The position numbers and the translations under genes were made by a program. DNA of 64,000 bases, taken from Chenopodium formosanum. Lineage: Eukaryota; Streptophyta; Magnoliopsida; Caryophyllales; Amaranthaceae. The stretch spans positions 12,537,632 to 12,601,631 of the forward strand of contig CM044867.1 of NCBI GenBank assembly GCA_024500155.1. The letters are read 5' to 3'. Numbering within the stretch: position 1 is the stretch's first letter; each line of letters begins with the position of its first letter. Positions 36,594 through 48,897 of this stretch are shown here, piece by piece. Under the pieces are notes generated by a model, which searched no databases, had not been told where the DNA came from, and saw only the letters and a program-made list of their open reading frames with translations.

Positions 36594-37185
36594 TGTGATT
36601 AATGTTTAGATTCTAAATGAGATAAACATAGGATTGGATGGAGTATTAATCCCTTATAAATATTTTAAATCATTCACTATACATTCTCCCAAAAAAAAAA
36701 AAATTAGTTAAAATAATTTTAGTTCAATAAAAAAATAAGTCCAGTTTCCTCAAAAAAAGAAAGTCCAGTTTAGCAAATATAATTTTAGTTTGATATAAAA
36801 AAAATTAGTTCATTTTAGTAAAAATTAGTAATTGTAAAGAAGAAATATAATAGCAAATCTGTAAAAAAAATAATTTTGGTTTAGTAAAAATTATTTAAGT
36901 TTAGCAAAACTAATTTTTTTTAATAGTAAAAATAATTCTAGTTTAGCAAAAATAAGGTAAAAAGAACAAGACATAAGCTAATCATAATTAGAGCTGTCAA
37001 TAACTAAACCGACCGACCCAATTCGGATTTCGACTATTATGAGCATGATTTAACTTTGAAATAGACTTGATCCCGACCTTACAAACCCAACTTAAGTAAC
37101 CGAATTGTCATCTCAAATTATAATTATCAAAGTATTAAGTTAATATTTATTGACTAAATGGATGGATTACCTGCTTAGTTGAATT
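36126..37185. other. AT-rich intergenic with T/A palindrome, no gene
   Basis: A run of about 18 T directly followed by about 40 A lies at 36536-36591. Around 36690-36960 a TTTAGTAAAAATAATTTTAGTT-like motif recurs irregularly. No coding sequence is seen. Confidence 0.6.
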
Positions 37186-38166
37186 GACATCTCTACTTAT
37201 AATGATCAAAGTATTGCATTAGCGGAGTTAAAAATTATTGACTAAATAATGGATGGACCTAAGTATCAAAGTATTGCATTGGTAGAGTTATAAATCAACT
37301 AAATGGATGCCTACTCCGTAGAAATGACATCTCTACAGCTCTACTTATAAGTATCAAAGTATTGCATTACAAAAATTAATATTTATGGAATAAATGGGAT
37401 ACGTCGTAGAATTGACAATTCTACTTATAGAGTAAGTTATAATGATCAAAGTATTTCATTAGTAGAGTTAATATTTATTGACTAAATGGATGGACCTTCT
37501 TTGTAGAATTGACATCTCTACTTATAAAGTAAGTTATAATGATCAAAGTATTTCATTAGCGAAGTTAATATTTATTGACAAAATGGATGAACCTTCTTTT
37601 AGAATTTATCAAAGTATTTCATTAGCGGAGTTAATATTTATTGACAAAATGGATGAACCATCTTTTATTAAAGTATTGCATTAGCAGAGTATTTATTAAC
37701 TAAATGGACGTCTACTCCATAGAAATGACATCTCTACTTATAAGTATCAAAGTATCAATGAATGTCTACTTCGTAGAAATGACTAAATGGGGTTACTTCA
37801 TAGAATTCACATCACTACTTATACAGTCTATAACTTATAATGATCAAAGTATTGCATTGGCGAAGTTTTCGTAATATTTATTGACTATGGTCTCGTTCAC
37901 GTCACCTTATATTTGCTGAACTGAAATTAATTTTACTAAATTGAAATTATTTTTGTTAAACTTAAGTTATTTTTACATAACTGGAATTATTTTTATTGAT
38001 TCTTTATTTTAATTCTTCTTTAGAGTTATTAATTTTTACTGAACTAATTTTTTTTTTTTAGGAAAATTGTTAATACGAGTATTATTTTTTTAGGTGAAAT
38101 GAACCAAGCCTAAATGGTTGGGGTACCTACTCCACAATAACTTTCCTGAAATTAATTATGTATTAT
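37186..38166 (+). repeat. Left copy of a ~1 kb direct repeat (minisatellite core)
   Basis: This copy matches 47593-48634 almost throughout, in the same orientation. Inside, a 60-100 bp motif recurs at least six times (ATCAAAGTATT(G/T)CATTAG, TTAATATTTATTGAC, AAATGGATG, GACATCTCTACTTATA). The last 250 bp, including GAACCAAGCCTAAATGG and GGGGTACCTACTCC, are non-repetitive. Confidence 0.88.
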
Positions 38167-39100
38167 TAGGGACAATGATGGAGTGACCCTGAGGGTTAGC
38201 AACCTTGTGATGTGGAAGCTTAGTTGTCACCATAATTTTGCTTTGTTGGATTTTTATTTTTTTTAATTTTAAGATTATATGAAGTGTTAAGCCCTATGCT
38301 AATTAATAATTAGTTAACAGTTTCCCATACACCTTAATCTAGAAAAACACAATAGATTCCTTCCCAGTTCCCACCCTTTTGTATTAAACATTCCAAATTT
38401 GAATAAACACAAATACTCCATATTAGTTACTCTTCTTTTACGTTTTTCACCTGCAACATTCCTTTTTTTTTTCCTTTTTTGCTTAAGTTACAAATTAAAA
38501 TAAATTTGTGTCTGACATTTATCAAGTGGGATTAATTAGGAACTATCATAAAAAGGTATGTGTCCATTTATAATTTGATTAGTAGTTTGTTGTATTTATT
38601 TTTTTATATTTAAATTGAGTAGTTTTTATATTGAAATATTGAAGTTGTTAATTAGTTGGATTGTAAATGATATGATTTATATTACCATTAGATATTCAAA
38701 AAAAAGAAAAAAAAATAGCATTATATTTCCTCAATAGCGTTATCTCACATTACTATGTGTGTCTAGATTACTTTGTGAGGATAAAAATTTTACTTTTGTG
38801 ATTTTTTATGAGAATTTTTTTTTTCATTAATTAGTTTGACAGTTTTTTTTTAAGTATTCGTTTTTTTTTTTTTAAATGAAGGTCTCAATTTTTTTATTTT
38901 TAATGAAGTAGATGAATTATATTTCACTCGTAGTACGGAGTAGTCTGTGTTTTATAATGCTTCCAAACAAATTATTTTTTTTTAAATGAAGTAGACAAAT
39001 TATATATTAGTAGTTTGTCTTTTATAATGCTTCAAAACAAAAGTATGTTTGTTAATACAATGAATGAAGCTAATAAATTTTTTTTTTTTTTTTAATGTAG

Positions 39101-42100
39101 ATGGAACCTCCAAAAGACTTTGACTTAAATATTGAATACTCAAATAGACAAGATGAAAATGAAATCGTGTTTAATGTAGAAGATGAATGTGATGATTTCA
39201 ATGATGAGTTTGATCTAAACTTTGACAATGGAGACGACATACATTCTAATTTTGATGACGGTGAAAGAGAACAAAATGGTGATAATTTGGACAATGTGAT
39301 GCATGAAGATTTGTGTGATGAAGAAAAAGATATCATTCCTCCGTATGTTGGGATGGTGTTTGAATCTGCCGATAAAATTATTAATCATTGTCATGAATAT
39401 GGGCATTTTGTTGGATTTCAAATAAGAATTTGAAGCTCTGATAAAATAGAAAATTCGGATATTGTGACTCTTGATTGTGTCATTGAACGAAATCGACATA
39501 TACAAGACTATAGTGATTGTAAGAGATTAAGGTTAGTTTGTTCAAAAGAGGGCAAGTTTAAATCAAAGGCAAACAATCCTCAACGAGCAACTAAATCTAC
39601 CGTTACGGGATGTCAATTCAAGGTAAATGCATCACTTTAATTTGTTCCGATGGTTTATGGAAGTTAACTAAAGTTCTTTTGGAGCATAATCATCCATGTA
39701 ATCCAAATAATTCCAAATTTATAAGAAATTATAAATTTATTAGTGAGCAAAATAAGAGAACGATTTTGGAAAATGATACGGCGGGTGTTCTTATTGCCAA
39801 GAACTATAATTCATTTGTTGTGAAGTATGGTGGTCATAACAATGTTCCTTTTGATGAGAGATATTGTCGTAATTTGATAAGTAAGACAAGAAGACTAAGT
39901 TTACAACATAGAGACTTTATTGCGATGAGGAGACATTTCTCCGAAATGATGTCAAGTAATTCAAATTTTTTTTACATGTATGACACCGATGACAGTGGCT
40001 TGTTGAGAAATGTCTTTTGGGCGGATGGTAGGAGTAGAGCGGCATACAAAGATTTTGGAGATGTTGTATCATTTGATACTACTTATGTCTCAAATAGGTA
40101 TAAGATGCCATTTGCTCCATTCATTGGAGTCAATAATCATGGTCAATCTATCCTTTTTGGTTGTGCATTGTTGGCCGGAGAAGCGACTGATAACTTTGTG
40201 TGGTTGTTTAATGCATGGATGACATGCATGTCCGGAAAAGCTCCTTAGGGCATCCTAACAGATCAATGTCAAGCAATGGGTTAGTATTTCTATAAAATTA
40301 TGCTTCCATAATAATTTGTAAGTTCTCTATTTTTTTTTATTTTTTTATTTTTTGGACTGTTAAGCATCATTATTAAAATTGTATGAATGTAAGATAAAAG
40401 ATTAATCATATTAACTTATTTTAGAAATTATATAAATGCTTCATTAAAAAAAAAAATTTAAAAAAAAGGAAGAAGAAGATAACTACAAGTACTAACCACA
40501 AGTTGAACATATCTGTATCAAGTATTGTTTTACGTATTAAGAAAAAAAAATTCAAAACATATCATATATATAAAAAAATTAAATAAAAAATAGATAATGA
40601 GTGTCAAATTTTTGCTTCTGCGTATCTTTTTGAGGCAAATAGATAATGAATGTCAATTTTTGCTATTACGTATCATATTATAATATGTTATGTTGTGTAT
40701 AGTCATAGTATGAGACACAAGATATTTATAGCAGTGTAATTTTTTTTTTACTTAACGTATTATATTACAACGTTAACTTTGTAGGTAAATATTAGACCCG
40801 CGTATTTTTTTTTTAAAATTAATTGTGTTAATTTTGTAGGTAATGCCGTGGCCGAGGTTTTCCCAAATACTCGACATAGATGATGTTTATGGCATGTAAT
40901 GAGGAATGCAAAGAAACATCTCAATAAGCATCCCAAATGGGATGAAGTTTGTAAAGGGTTAAAAAATGTTCTTCACGATTCACTTACCATTACAGAGTTT
41001 GAAGAAGCGTGGCAAGATTGGGTCAAAATATTTAAGCTTGAGAAATATAATTGGTGTAAGGACATGTATGATTTAAGACATCGATGGGTACCAATATACT
41101 TCAAGGATACATTTTGGGCTGGCATGTCTAGTACTCAAAGGAGTGAGGGAATGAACTTCTTTTTCAAGGGATTTCTCAACATCAACACTACTCTTAAGAA
41201 ATTTGTTGAGCAATTTGGATTTGCACTAGCTAAAAGAGTAAAAGAAGAGGATAAAGAGACATTTATCTCTAGTGATTCACCACTACATTGTGCAACCGAT
41301 CATACATTTGAACATGTGTTTCAAAAACTATACACATCAAAAAAATTCTTTGAATTTCAACAAGGAGTGAAAGACATGACTTACAACAATGCTACTAAAA
41401 TCTTTGATGATGAGAAACAATGTGTATATGATATCATAGTGAGGAGGAAGTGGTATGGTCGAACAAAACGCACTATTTTTCAAGTCACTATGGAGAAGGA
41501 AACATTAGAAGTAAGATGTGATTGCAAGAATTTTGAATTTAAAGGGATTATGTGTAGTCACTCACTACGTGTATTTCATGAAGAGGAATGTTATTATGTA
41601 CCCGAACGATACATTTTGGATCGATGGAGAGAAGACTTGCCTAGGGAGCATCTCAAGATTCCGGCTCCATATTATTCTTTGTTGAAGAAAAAACCGGAGG
41701 AGATGAAGAGGTATGAAAAATTGCAAAACACATTTGAACCCATTTCAACGGTTGCAATGGTAAATGATATGTTTTATAATGAGGTGTTGGGGGCTCTTTC
41801 AGAATTAATTGTGAAGTCACAATCCATCACGAAGGATGAGCATGGACTCATGTCCCAGAATTTGACCAATATTGGCAAAGTATATGGTAGACGAGTCCCT
41901 AAGAGTGTTGTCGTTACTCAAACTCAAGATGTTGAAATGGTTGAGAACAATGAAGATATTGACCCTGTGACCGATCCAATTGATAAAAGGGGTAAGGGTA
42001 GAAAACCAACAAAGCGAAAAGGCTATGCTAATGACCAAGATCGTAATACAAAAAGAACAAAGAATTCAACAAATGTTTCTGATGCTCCTCATGGTTTTCA

Positions 42101-42632
42101 AGGTTATCCCCCGGTATGCATTTCTATCTCCTACAGTTTTTATCTATAAACCCTAAGAATTTTCTCTTATATTATACAAAGTTTTGATGGATTTTTTTTT
42201 TTATATAATGCAGTTTAGTCAACCTTTTGGGATGTTTCATAATGCCATGTATAATCCCCCATATCCCCCATTTCCGGTTATTCCGGTAAGTATCTTTACG
42301 ATATCCTTACAATATAATAAACTTTTGGTGATGAGTAATGATTTATTGATATTCATTTACCTTAAATTATTCTTTTGTAGATGCATGGTCAAAGGTTACC
42401 ATTTCAACCATCAAGTTCTAGCACATTTAATCCCTATAATTTCCAAAGGTTAATCAAACAATACATTGACAATGAAAATGTAATTCAATTTCTAAAAATA
42501 ATTGTTTATTATATTTCTAACTTATTTTCCTTTCATATTATTTTGTTACAGATAATGAAGTATTGGGAGTACCTACAATCCCTTCAATTATTAAAAAAAA
42601 AATTTGGGAGTACAAAGTATTTGGACGGTTGA
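39101..42632 (+). pseudogene. FAR1-related (FRS) MULE-derived gene, decayed
   Basis: Open parts at 39101-39433, 39610-40248 and 40899-42149 form one FHY3/FAR1-type protein: acidic N-terminus, FAR1 DNA-binding region (YVGMVFESADKIINHC), MULE-type core (VSFDTTYVSNRYKMPF, GILTDQCQAM) and SWIM zinc finger (CDCKNFEFKGIMCSH). A 560-bp intron (40280-40839) and small 3' introns after about 42113 and 42285 are supported by GT..AG. Damage includes TGA at 39431, a frame change near 39620-39640, TAG at 40246 inside the APKG-type motif, and TGA at 40881 in place of the Trp of RHRWCLWH. Host FRS proteins are light-signalling transcription factors. This one looks dead. It could equally be the remnant of a Jittery-type MULE transposase. 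Confidence 0.82.
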
Positions 42633-42639
42633 TGTATTG

Positions 42640-43132
42640 GTAGATGCTAGTATTGAATGTTGGTAGTTGTTTTTTTTTATAAATTTTTATTATGGGATTA
42701 TTGAAAGTTGTAACAGTTAAAGTGTTATACATTGGTAATTTCTTAGAATATTAATAGATTTCCAATTTAAACATTTTCCAAAATAAAAGTATCAAAGAGT
42801 CAAAAGATACCAACGTGATTAATGTATAGTAATTTCCTATAATACTAAGAGAATTATAATTTAAATATTTTCAAAAAAAAAAAAAAATCAGACAGTCATA
42901 ATTAAGATACCAACATGATTAATATGGGTTTTTTTTTTTTGCTTTATTTATTATTTATTTAGGCAAAACTAAAATACAATTGATAATTAGCTAGTTAGTG
43001 AAGGAAATCAATTTCGTAAGGATTGTATTCTCAAAACAAGAATTTATACACAAAGCATTATTGTAGGTAGTTAGGGAAAGTACCTCCTAATTGTATCCCT
43101 TGATCAGTGGGATAAACATTGACTAAGCTAAA
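42640..43132. other. AT-rich intergenic, no gene
   Basis: No coding sequence, repeat boundary or RNA gene is recognised. Poly-A and poly-T runs lie at 42872-42887 and 42927-42939. Confidence 0.5.
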
Positions 43133-43321
43133 TGTTAAGATATATTATTTTGAATATATCTTTATCCTTGTAAATATATTAGTTTCCTTGTTTATAGCCT
43201 AGGATTTTTTGTACTTACCAATTTCCTATTTAGTAGCTTAATTAGTGCCTTATGTTAAGGATGTACATTGTATATATTGGCTAAGCATGGAATACAATAC
43301 TCACGGAATATAATTCTTTCA
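43133..43321 (+). mobile_element. Short copia-type solo LTR
   Basis: The 189-bp sequence TGTTAAGATATAT...AATTCTTTCA is flanked by an exact 5-bp repeat, CTAAA (43128-43132 and 43322-43326). Composition and the TGTATATATTGG promoter-like stretch with a 3' AATACAATACTCAC tail are typical of small plant copia LTRs. No internal sequence remains. Confidence 0.85.
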
Positions 43322-43326
43322 CTAAA

Positions 43327-44090
43327 TCCTACCTACCTAACTAATCGCAAATCCGGTTTCAAAAAAAAAAATAAAAAACTAATTGCAAATCCTAAGATAA
43401 GAATTTTTTTTTTTTTTGAAAGAAATCCTAAGATAAGAATACATAGCTTGAAAATATATACACTTACAAAGTATTGTTCTAAGAGTTAGTTTGTTTGAAA
43501 ATAATAATAATAAATAATATGTTAACATAATTAAAGAGACTTTTCGTCATATAAATCTCATAATTTAGGAAATATCAAGTCAAAAATCATAGTCTACTTT
43601 GTGGTCTTGATAGGAGCAAGATCTACGACTTAATATTTGGCTAATTTAACTTAACTTAAGTTAAGTATCATAAATATACAAGATTAACGTTAAATTACTT
43701 AAAGTAATATGTTTTGCATACTATTACTCTAGCTAATATAGGCATGATATATGTCATATAAATATATGACATATTTTATGGAATGAGATCAAGCGGTTAG
43801 ATATCATAATTTGCTTGATTTCCAACCTTTGTACTGTTGACCAAAAAATAAATAAAATTCAATTCTTTATTTTTAAACGTGATAACTTTCTGGTAAAAAT
43901 AATAACCATAATATAATTGATAATAAGTATATATTAGAAACCATTTGATTACATTCCAAAGATAATAAGATACTTAGCCGACATCCTTTCAAGTACTACA
44001 TAGGAATTACTTAAAGTACTAACACCAAAACTTAGGATGATATTTTAAAAACAAAATAACCAAAGACTTCATCATATTATCTAAATACAC
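43327..44090. other. AT-rich intergenic, no gene
   Basis: I see only low-complexity AT-rich sequence, poly-A/T runs and no reading frame with a family motif. Confidence 0.5.
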
Positions 44091-44509
44091 TTAGTCTATG
44101 TTGACGGTCTCGCGGACAATAGTGCGTTCACCATCCTTTCCCTTGGAAGTACCCACCTTCTCTCCAAAGATAACCTTCTCTTCAAAGATACCCACCTTTC
44201 CCCCGGAAGCAACAAACTTACACTTAGATTTTTTGTTAGACGGGGGTGTCCTGGTGAAAAGTTGCTTCCTTGTTTTTGGAGTTTTTGGAGTAAGGCAAGC
44301 TTGTTCGGCATACATTTCCAATAACTTACCAAGAGGTTCGTCCATTGACAAAGTATTCTTCAATGCATTAGTTTCCTCCATTCCAATGAGACGTTTGATA
44401 AGCTCTTTCACTTCGATAGTTAGTCGGGTGTGACTAGCTTAGCTACAGTAGTTTCATACATACCCTTCAATACTTTTGGTGAAAAAGATTCAGACATATA
44501 ATTATCCAT
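44091..44509 (-). pseudogene. Small unrecognised ORF with one frame change
   Basis: The ATG at 44509 opens MDNYMSESFSPKVLKGMYET, which meets a stop near 44420. The following frame (44411-44091) continues with a similar composition (VKELIKRLIGMEETN) and a Lys/Thr/Pro-rich C-terminus (KTPKTRKQLFTRTPPSNKK). A one-base change near 44430 would join them. I do not recognise the family. The basic tail suggests nucleic-acid binding, nothing more. It lies 1.5 kb beyond the FRS pseudogene on the opposite strand. Confidence 0.35.
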
Positions 44510-45385
44510 CTCAATCTATTAATTTTGAAGAAAAGAATAATTTTTGTTAATACTGTATGATATGATAAGAAATTGAGTTGAACTCTACAATTTATAGTAA
44601 ATTTTCATAGCAAATGAAAGGTAAATTTTAAATTTGAAATTATTTTCATTATTTATGAATTGTCTTGGAATTGATCTTTGTTGGTTACCAATGGAGGAGA
44701 ATACTAAGAGTTTTCATTTTTTTCCCATATTCTTAATTAAATGTAAAAAAACATTTGTACCTAGCTATAACTTTTAAAGTAATAGATTTCTTTTTCTTTT
44801 CAAAATATCTAAAACTAAATAACGAAAAGATTACAGTATAATACAATGGAAAAATATTTTAAATGCTCAGTTTTTTTTAACTCCATAGCTTTTTTAAACG
44901 TAACTGATAAACCATACTGTCAATAAAAATATTACAATTGATAAACCATAATATATTTTTTTAATGAAGATAAATTGTAATTAAGGTGAAGGATTTTTTT
45001 TGCAAAATATCTAAAATTGAATAATGAATAAAATATAACTATTTTTTGGGTGCACATACAAAGAATGAAATTAATAAACAACGTAAATCAATCACTGAAT
45101 ATTTTTTTAATATATAAAATGGACATTATCCATTTTAATTATTGTGATTGTTGTTTTTTTTACGTATTTGATGATGATTTAATATCCAAAATTATTAAAA
45201 ATTTTATTTTTCAACTAATAAAGGATTGTCGACATAAAAAAATAGTTAACAAGTATAAAATTTTACAAAACAAAATAAAAAAAAAGAAAAAAAAAACGTT
45301 TATGTACTTTACAATTACACATAACAAATACGTTAATTCACTTATTCAAAAGCTAAATAAGGGCCTTTTGGTCGAAAAAAATTAA
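44510..45385. other. AT-rich intergenic, no gene
   Basis: This is low-complexity AT-rich DNA. The 111-codon frame at 45050-45385 is Lys/Asn/Ile-rich, as expected from composition, and has no domain. Confidence 0.5.
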
Positions 45386-45685
45386 GGGCCTGTTCACTTC
45401 AGCTTAATTTCAGTTCAGTTCAATTCAGTTTAGCTCCATTCACTTCGGTTCAGTTCAGCTCCTAATTTCCTTCTCTCATAAAATATCATTTCAGCTGAAT
45501 TCAGTTCATTTCACTTCAGCTACAATCAGTTCAACTCAGCTCCTAGTTCCTTTCTCTCATAAAATATTCATTTCATCTTAGTTTAGCTCCTAATTTCTTT
45601 CTCTCATAAAATATTCATTTCAGCTCAGTTCAGTTCAGCTCCAATCAGTTCATTTCTGCTCAATACAGTAAATATGAACAGGGCC
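45386..45685. mobile_element. MITE-like element with GGGCCTGTTCA ends
   Basis: The left end is GGGCCTGTTCACTT and the right end is the inverted form, TGAACAGGGCC. TAA precedes and TTA follows, compatible with a Tourist/PIF-type TWA target but not an identical TSD. The interior is made of 2-3 imperfect copies of a CAGTTCAGCTCCTAATTTCTTTCTCTCATAAAATATTCATTT-like unit. No coding capacity. Confidence 0.65.
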
Positions 45686-45778
45686 TTAGTCCATCCGTTC
45701 AATTACGTATAATTTATAACTAGCTATGTACAGAGTCCGCGAGTCATTGATGTCATGTTTTAATTAATGAAGTTGACA

Positions 45779-46195
45779 AAGGGCCTAAACCCTCTTAACA
45801 ACCCTAAACCATAAACATGAAACTCTAACCCTAAACCATACACCTCTTAACAACCCTAAACCGTAAACCTGACACTCTAACCCTAAACCCTACACCTCTT
45901 AACAACCCTAAACCGTAAACCCTTAACTTTAACCCTCACAACCATAAACCTTAAACTCTAACCCTAAACTCTAAACTCTCTCACATTATGTACGTTTTGA
46001 ATCAACTATCAATTTACTTGTCTTAATTTCATAATAGTCAAAACTTAAGTCGTTTGAACTATTAATTTATATTATTGTATACGAACTTATTGTTTCTAAA
46101 ATAAAATGGAGTAAACTCTAACCCTAACAACCATATACCCTAAACCCTAACCCTAACCCTAAACCCAAACCCTAAACCTTAAACTCTCTCACAAC
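45779..46195. repeat. Degenerate interstitial telomere-like repeats
   Basis: Many AACCCTAAACC and CTAACCCTAAAC units (plant telomere unit CCCTAAA, irregular) are mixed with longer 50-60 bp units (CACCTCTTAACAACCCTAAACCGTAAAC). They occur at 45785-45980 and 46108-46195, divided by a 140-bp AT-rich spacer. A diverged second copy of that spacer follows at 46186-46323. Confidence 0.85.
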
Positions 46196-46340
46196 CCTTA
46201 CTTTTTTAATAAACTATCAATATACTTGCCTTAATTGCATAAGATTTAGAACTTATGTGGTTTGAAATATTTTATTATAGTATTGAATATGAACTTATTT
46301 TTTATAAAATAAAATGGATTAAGACAAACCAAATACATAC

Positions 46341-46455
46341 TAGTAGTTGTGTTTGGTTTTCGAATTTTCCGAGTTGTATTATATTGTTCCCATATTGGAG
46401 AACGATCTCCCTATGAATGAAAGCTAAGTGCCTTCGAGCCTCGTTTAAAAAAACA
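46341..46455 (+). mobile_element. Short retroposon with A-rich tail and 10-bp TSD
   Basis: A 115-bp insert ending in TTTAAAAAAAC is flanked by exact AAATACATAC (46331-46340 and 46456-46465). A 10-bp TSD and A-rich 3' tail point to LINE-type retroposition: a 5'-truncated LINE or a SINE. The stretch AAGTGCCTTCGAGCCTCGTTT before the tail resembles plant LINE 3' ends by impression only. Confidence 0.72.
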
Positions 46456-46661
46456 AAATACATACACCGTTACTATATTGTATGAAGTAAATGTACACTT
46501 AAGATCATGTTTGCGTGAAAAGGTGTCTTATGATAAGGAATTGTGACCCTCGGATCAACAATTTATGGTCATCAAGAATTTTCAAGTACTAATAGTTTGT
46601 TATTAAAAAAAAATTGGCATAAAAAATCAAGAGATACATGTACTCACTAATGCATATTCCG

Positions 46662-46726
46662 TGTGTGTGTGTATATATATATATACACACATATGTATAT
46701 ATATATATACACACATATATATATAT

Positions 46727-46822
<96 letters not shown>

Positions 46823-46865
46823 GTGTGTATGTATATATGTGTATATGTGTGTATATGTATATATG

Positions 46866-46940
<75 letters not shown>
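46662..46940. repeat. Long (AT)n/(AC)n microsatellite
   Basis: About 280 bp of TATA alternation with interspersed GTGTGT, ACACAC and ATGTAT. Both strands give spurious IYIYIY reading frames, which are not genes. Confidence 0.95.
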
Positions 46941-46943
<3 letters not shown>

Positions 46944-47592
46944 CTGGAAATAAGAAATACTATAATCATTACTATTTACAATTAAGAAATGCATGTATTA
47001 ACTTTTTTTTCTTTTCATTATAGTATTTAAAGATCATTAATATATATTTTTCTTAACCATTTTTAAACAAAAGAAAAACTGGATAACCGTACATACAAGT
47101 CAAAACTAATAAAATTTATTACGTATGTATAATTATACAAAGAGAATTTCTAAATTTGCAATTCGCATATATGATATACTAATACACTACATATATGCAT
47201 AGTGCATCGAATCTAAATCAAAGGCTGCAATTTATTAACTAGTAATCATGTCTCGCATTCTTTCTTAGCTCTACCAAACCACATAGACAAACCCTTCCTC
47301 CACACCTCCACCATCCTAATTTTCCATTATATTACAGTACATGGGATAAATGAGAATTTAGTTTTTCGTAATTTTGTACATATGAGACAACTAGTAATCG
47401 GAATCATGGCTCCCTCAATGTAGATATTTAAGTTAAGCATTGGAAAAAAAACAGAAAGTTAATTAATTCCCCAACAATAATTATTCCATTAAAGAACGTG
47501 GAAAGAAGTCAAAAACATTAATTACTCTTTGTTTTATTTTTTACTCTACCTAATCTTCCACATAAGCTGCCATGTAATAGGGTTGGTAACCT
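46941..47592. other. AT-rich intergenic, no gene
   Basis: No coding sequence or clear repeat is seen. Confidence 0.5.
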
Positions 47593-48634
47593 ATTGACAT
47601 CTCTACTTATAATGATCAAAGTATTGCATTAGTGGAGTTAAAAATTATTGACTAAATGGATGGACCTAAGTATTAAAGTATTGCATTAGTAGAGTTATAA
47701 ATCAACTAAATGGATGCCTACTCCGTAGAAATGACATCTCTACAGCTCTACTTATAAGTATCAAAGTATTGCATTACAAAAATTAATATTTATTTATGGA
47801 ATAAATGGGATACGTCGTAGAATTGACAATTATACTTATAGAGTAAGTTATAATGATCAAAGTATTTCATTAGTAGAGTTAATATTTATTGACTAAATGG
47901 ATGGACCTTCTTTGTAGAATTGACATCTCTACTTATAAAGTTATAATGATCAAAGTATTTCATTAGCGAAGTTAATATTTATTGACAAAATGGATGAACC
48001 TTCTTTTAGAATTTATCAAAGTATTTCATTAGCGGAGTTAATATTTATTGACAAAATGGATGAACCATCTTTTATTAAAGTATTGCATTAGCAGAGTATT
48101 TATTAACTAAATGGACGTCTACTCCATAGAAATGACATCTCTACTTATAAGTATCAAAGTATCAATGAATGTCTACTTCGTAGAAATGACTAAATGAGGT
48201 TACTTCATAGAATTCACATCACTACTTATAAAGTCTATAACTTATAATGATCAAAGTATTGCATTGGCGAAGTTTTCGTAATATTTATTGACTATGGTCT
48301 CGTTCACTTCACCTTATATTTGCTGAATTGAAATTAATTTTACTAAACAGAAATTATTTTTTTTTTTTTGAAACAACCGAAATTATTTTTGTTAAACTTA
48401 AGTTATTTTTACATAACTGGAATTTTTTTTTATTGATTCTTTATTTTAATTCTTCTTTAGAGTTATTAATTTTTACTGAACTATTTTTTTTTTTTAAGGA
48501 AAATTGTTTTAGGCAGAGGTTAAGGAAAATTGTTAATACGAGTATTATTTTTTTTAGGTGAAATGAACCAAGCCTAAATGGTTGGGGTACCTACTCCACA
48601 ATAACTTTCCTGAAATTAATTATGTATTATTAGT
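47593..48634 (+). repeat. Right copy of the ~1 kb direct repeat
   Basis: Same orientation and order of internal units as 37186-38166, with small indels (for example extra T-rich sequence around 48358-48372 and a second AGGAAAATTGTT copy near 48497-48533). It ends at TATTATTAG immediately before the promoter region of the RRA gene. Confidence 0.88.
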
Positions 48635-48711
48635 ACCAGTTAGCCATCAACAAGAATGAAAGCGGTAATAAACACACCCATCACTGAAGATGTCTTGCAC
48701 TCTCACTAGCT

Positions 48712-48745
48712 CATCTTCATCTTCATCTTCATCTTCATCTTCCTA
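48712..48745 (+). repeat. (TCATCT)n microsatellite in RRA 5' region
   Basis: About five TCATCT units lie roughly 160 bp upstream of the ATG. CT-rich microsatellites are common near plant transcription starts. No effect is shown here. Confidence 0.7.
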
Positions 48746-48799
48746 ACAAATTCACCCCCATTTCAAACTCCAAATTCCCTCAAATTTAACAAATTCCCC

Positions 48800-48809
48800 A
48801 CTATAAACC
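48800..48809 (+). promoter_or_regulatory. Possible TATA box of the RRA gene
   Basis: ACTATAAACC is about 95 bp upstream of the ATG at 48898, which would give a 5' UTR of roughly 65 bases. This is position and sequence only. The true start could lie further upstream. Confidence 0.4.
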
Positions 48810-48897
48810 ATACCAATTGATCTCAAATTTTCTCCCAAAATCAAAATCTTGATTCATTCAAAATTTCAAATTCAATCATCAAACCAAAATCCACCAA

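Noticed and set aside
45779..46195. True chromosome end
   Set aside because: Telomere-like units are degenerate, mixed with other sequence and followed by more than 17 kb of ordinary DNA including genes.
46589..47023. Several 96-126 codon ORFs on both strands
   Set aside because: They are translations of (AT)n/(AC)n microsatellite (IYIYIY strings), not genes.
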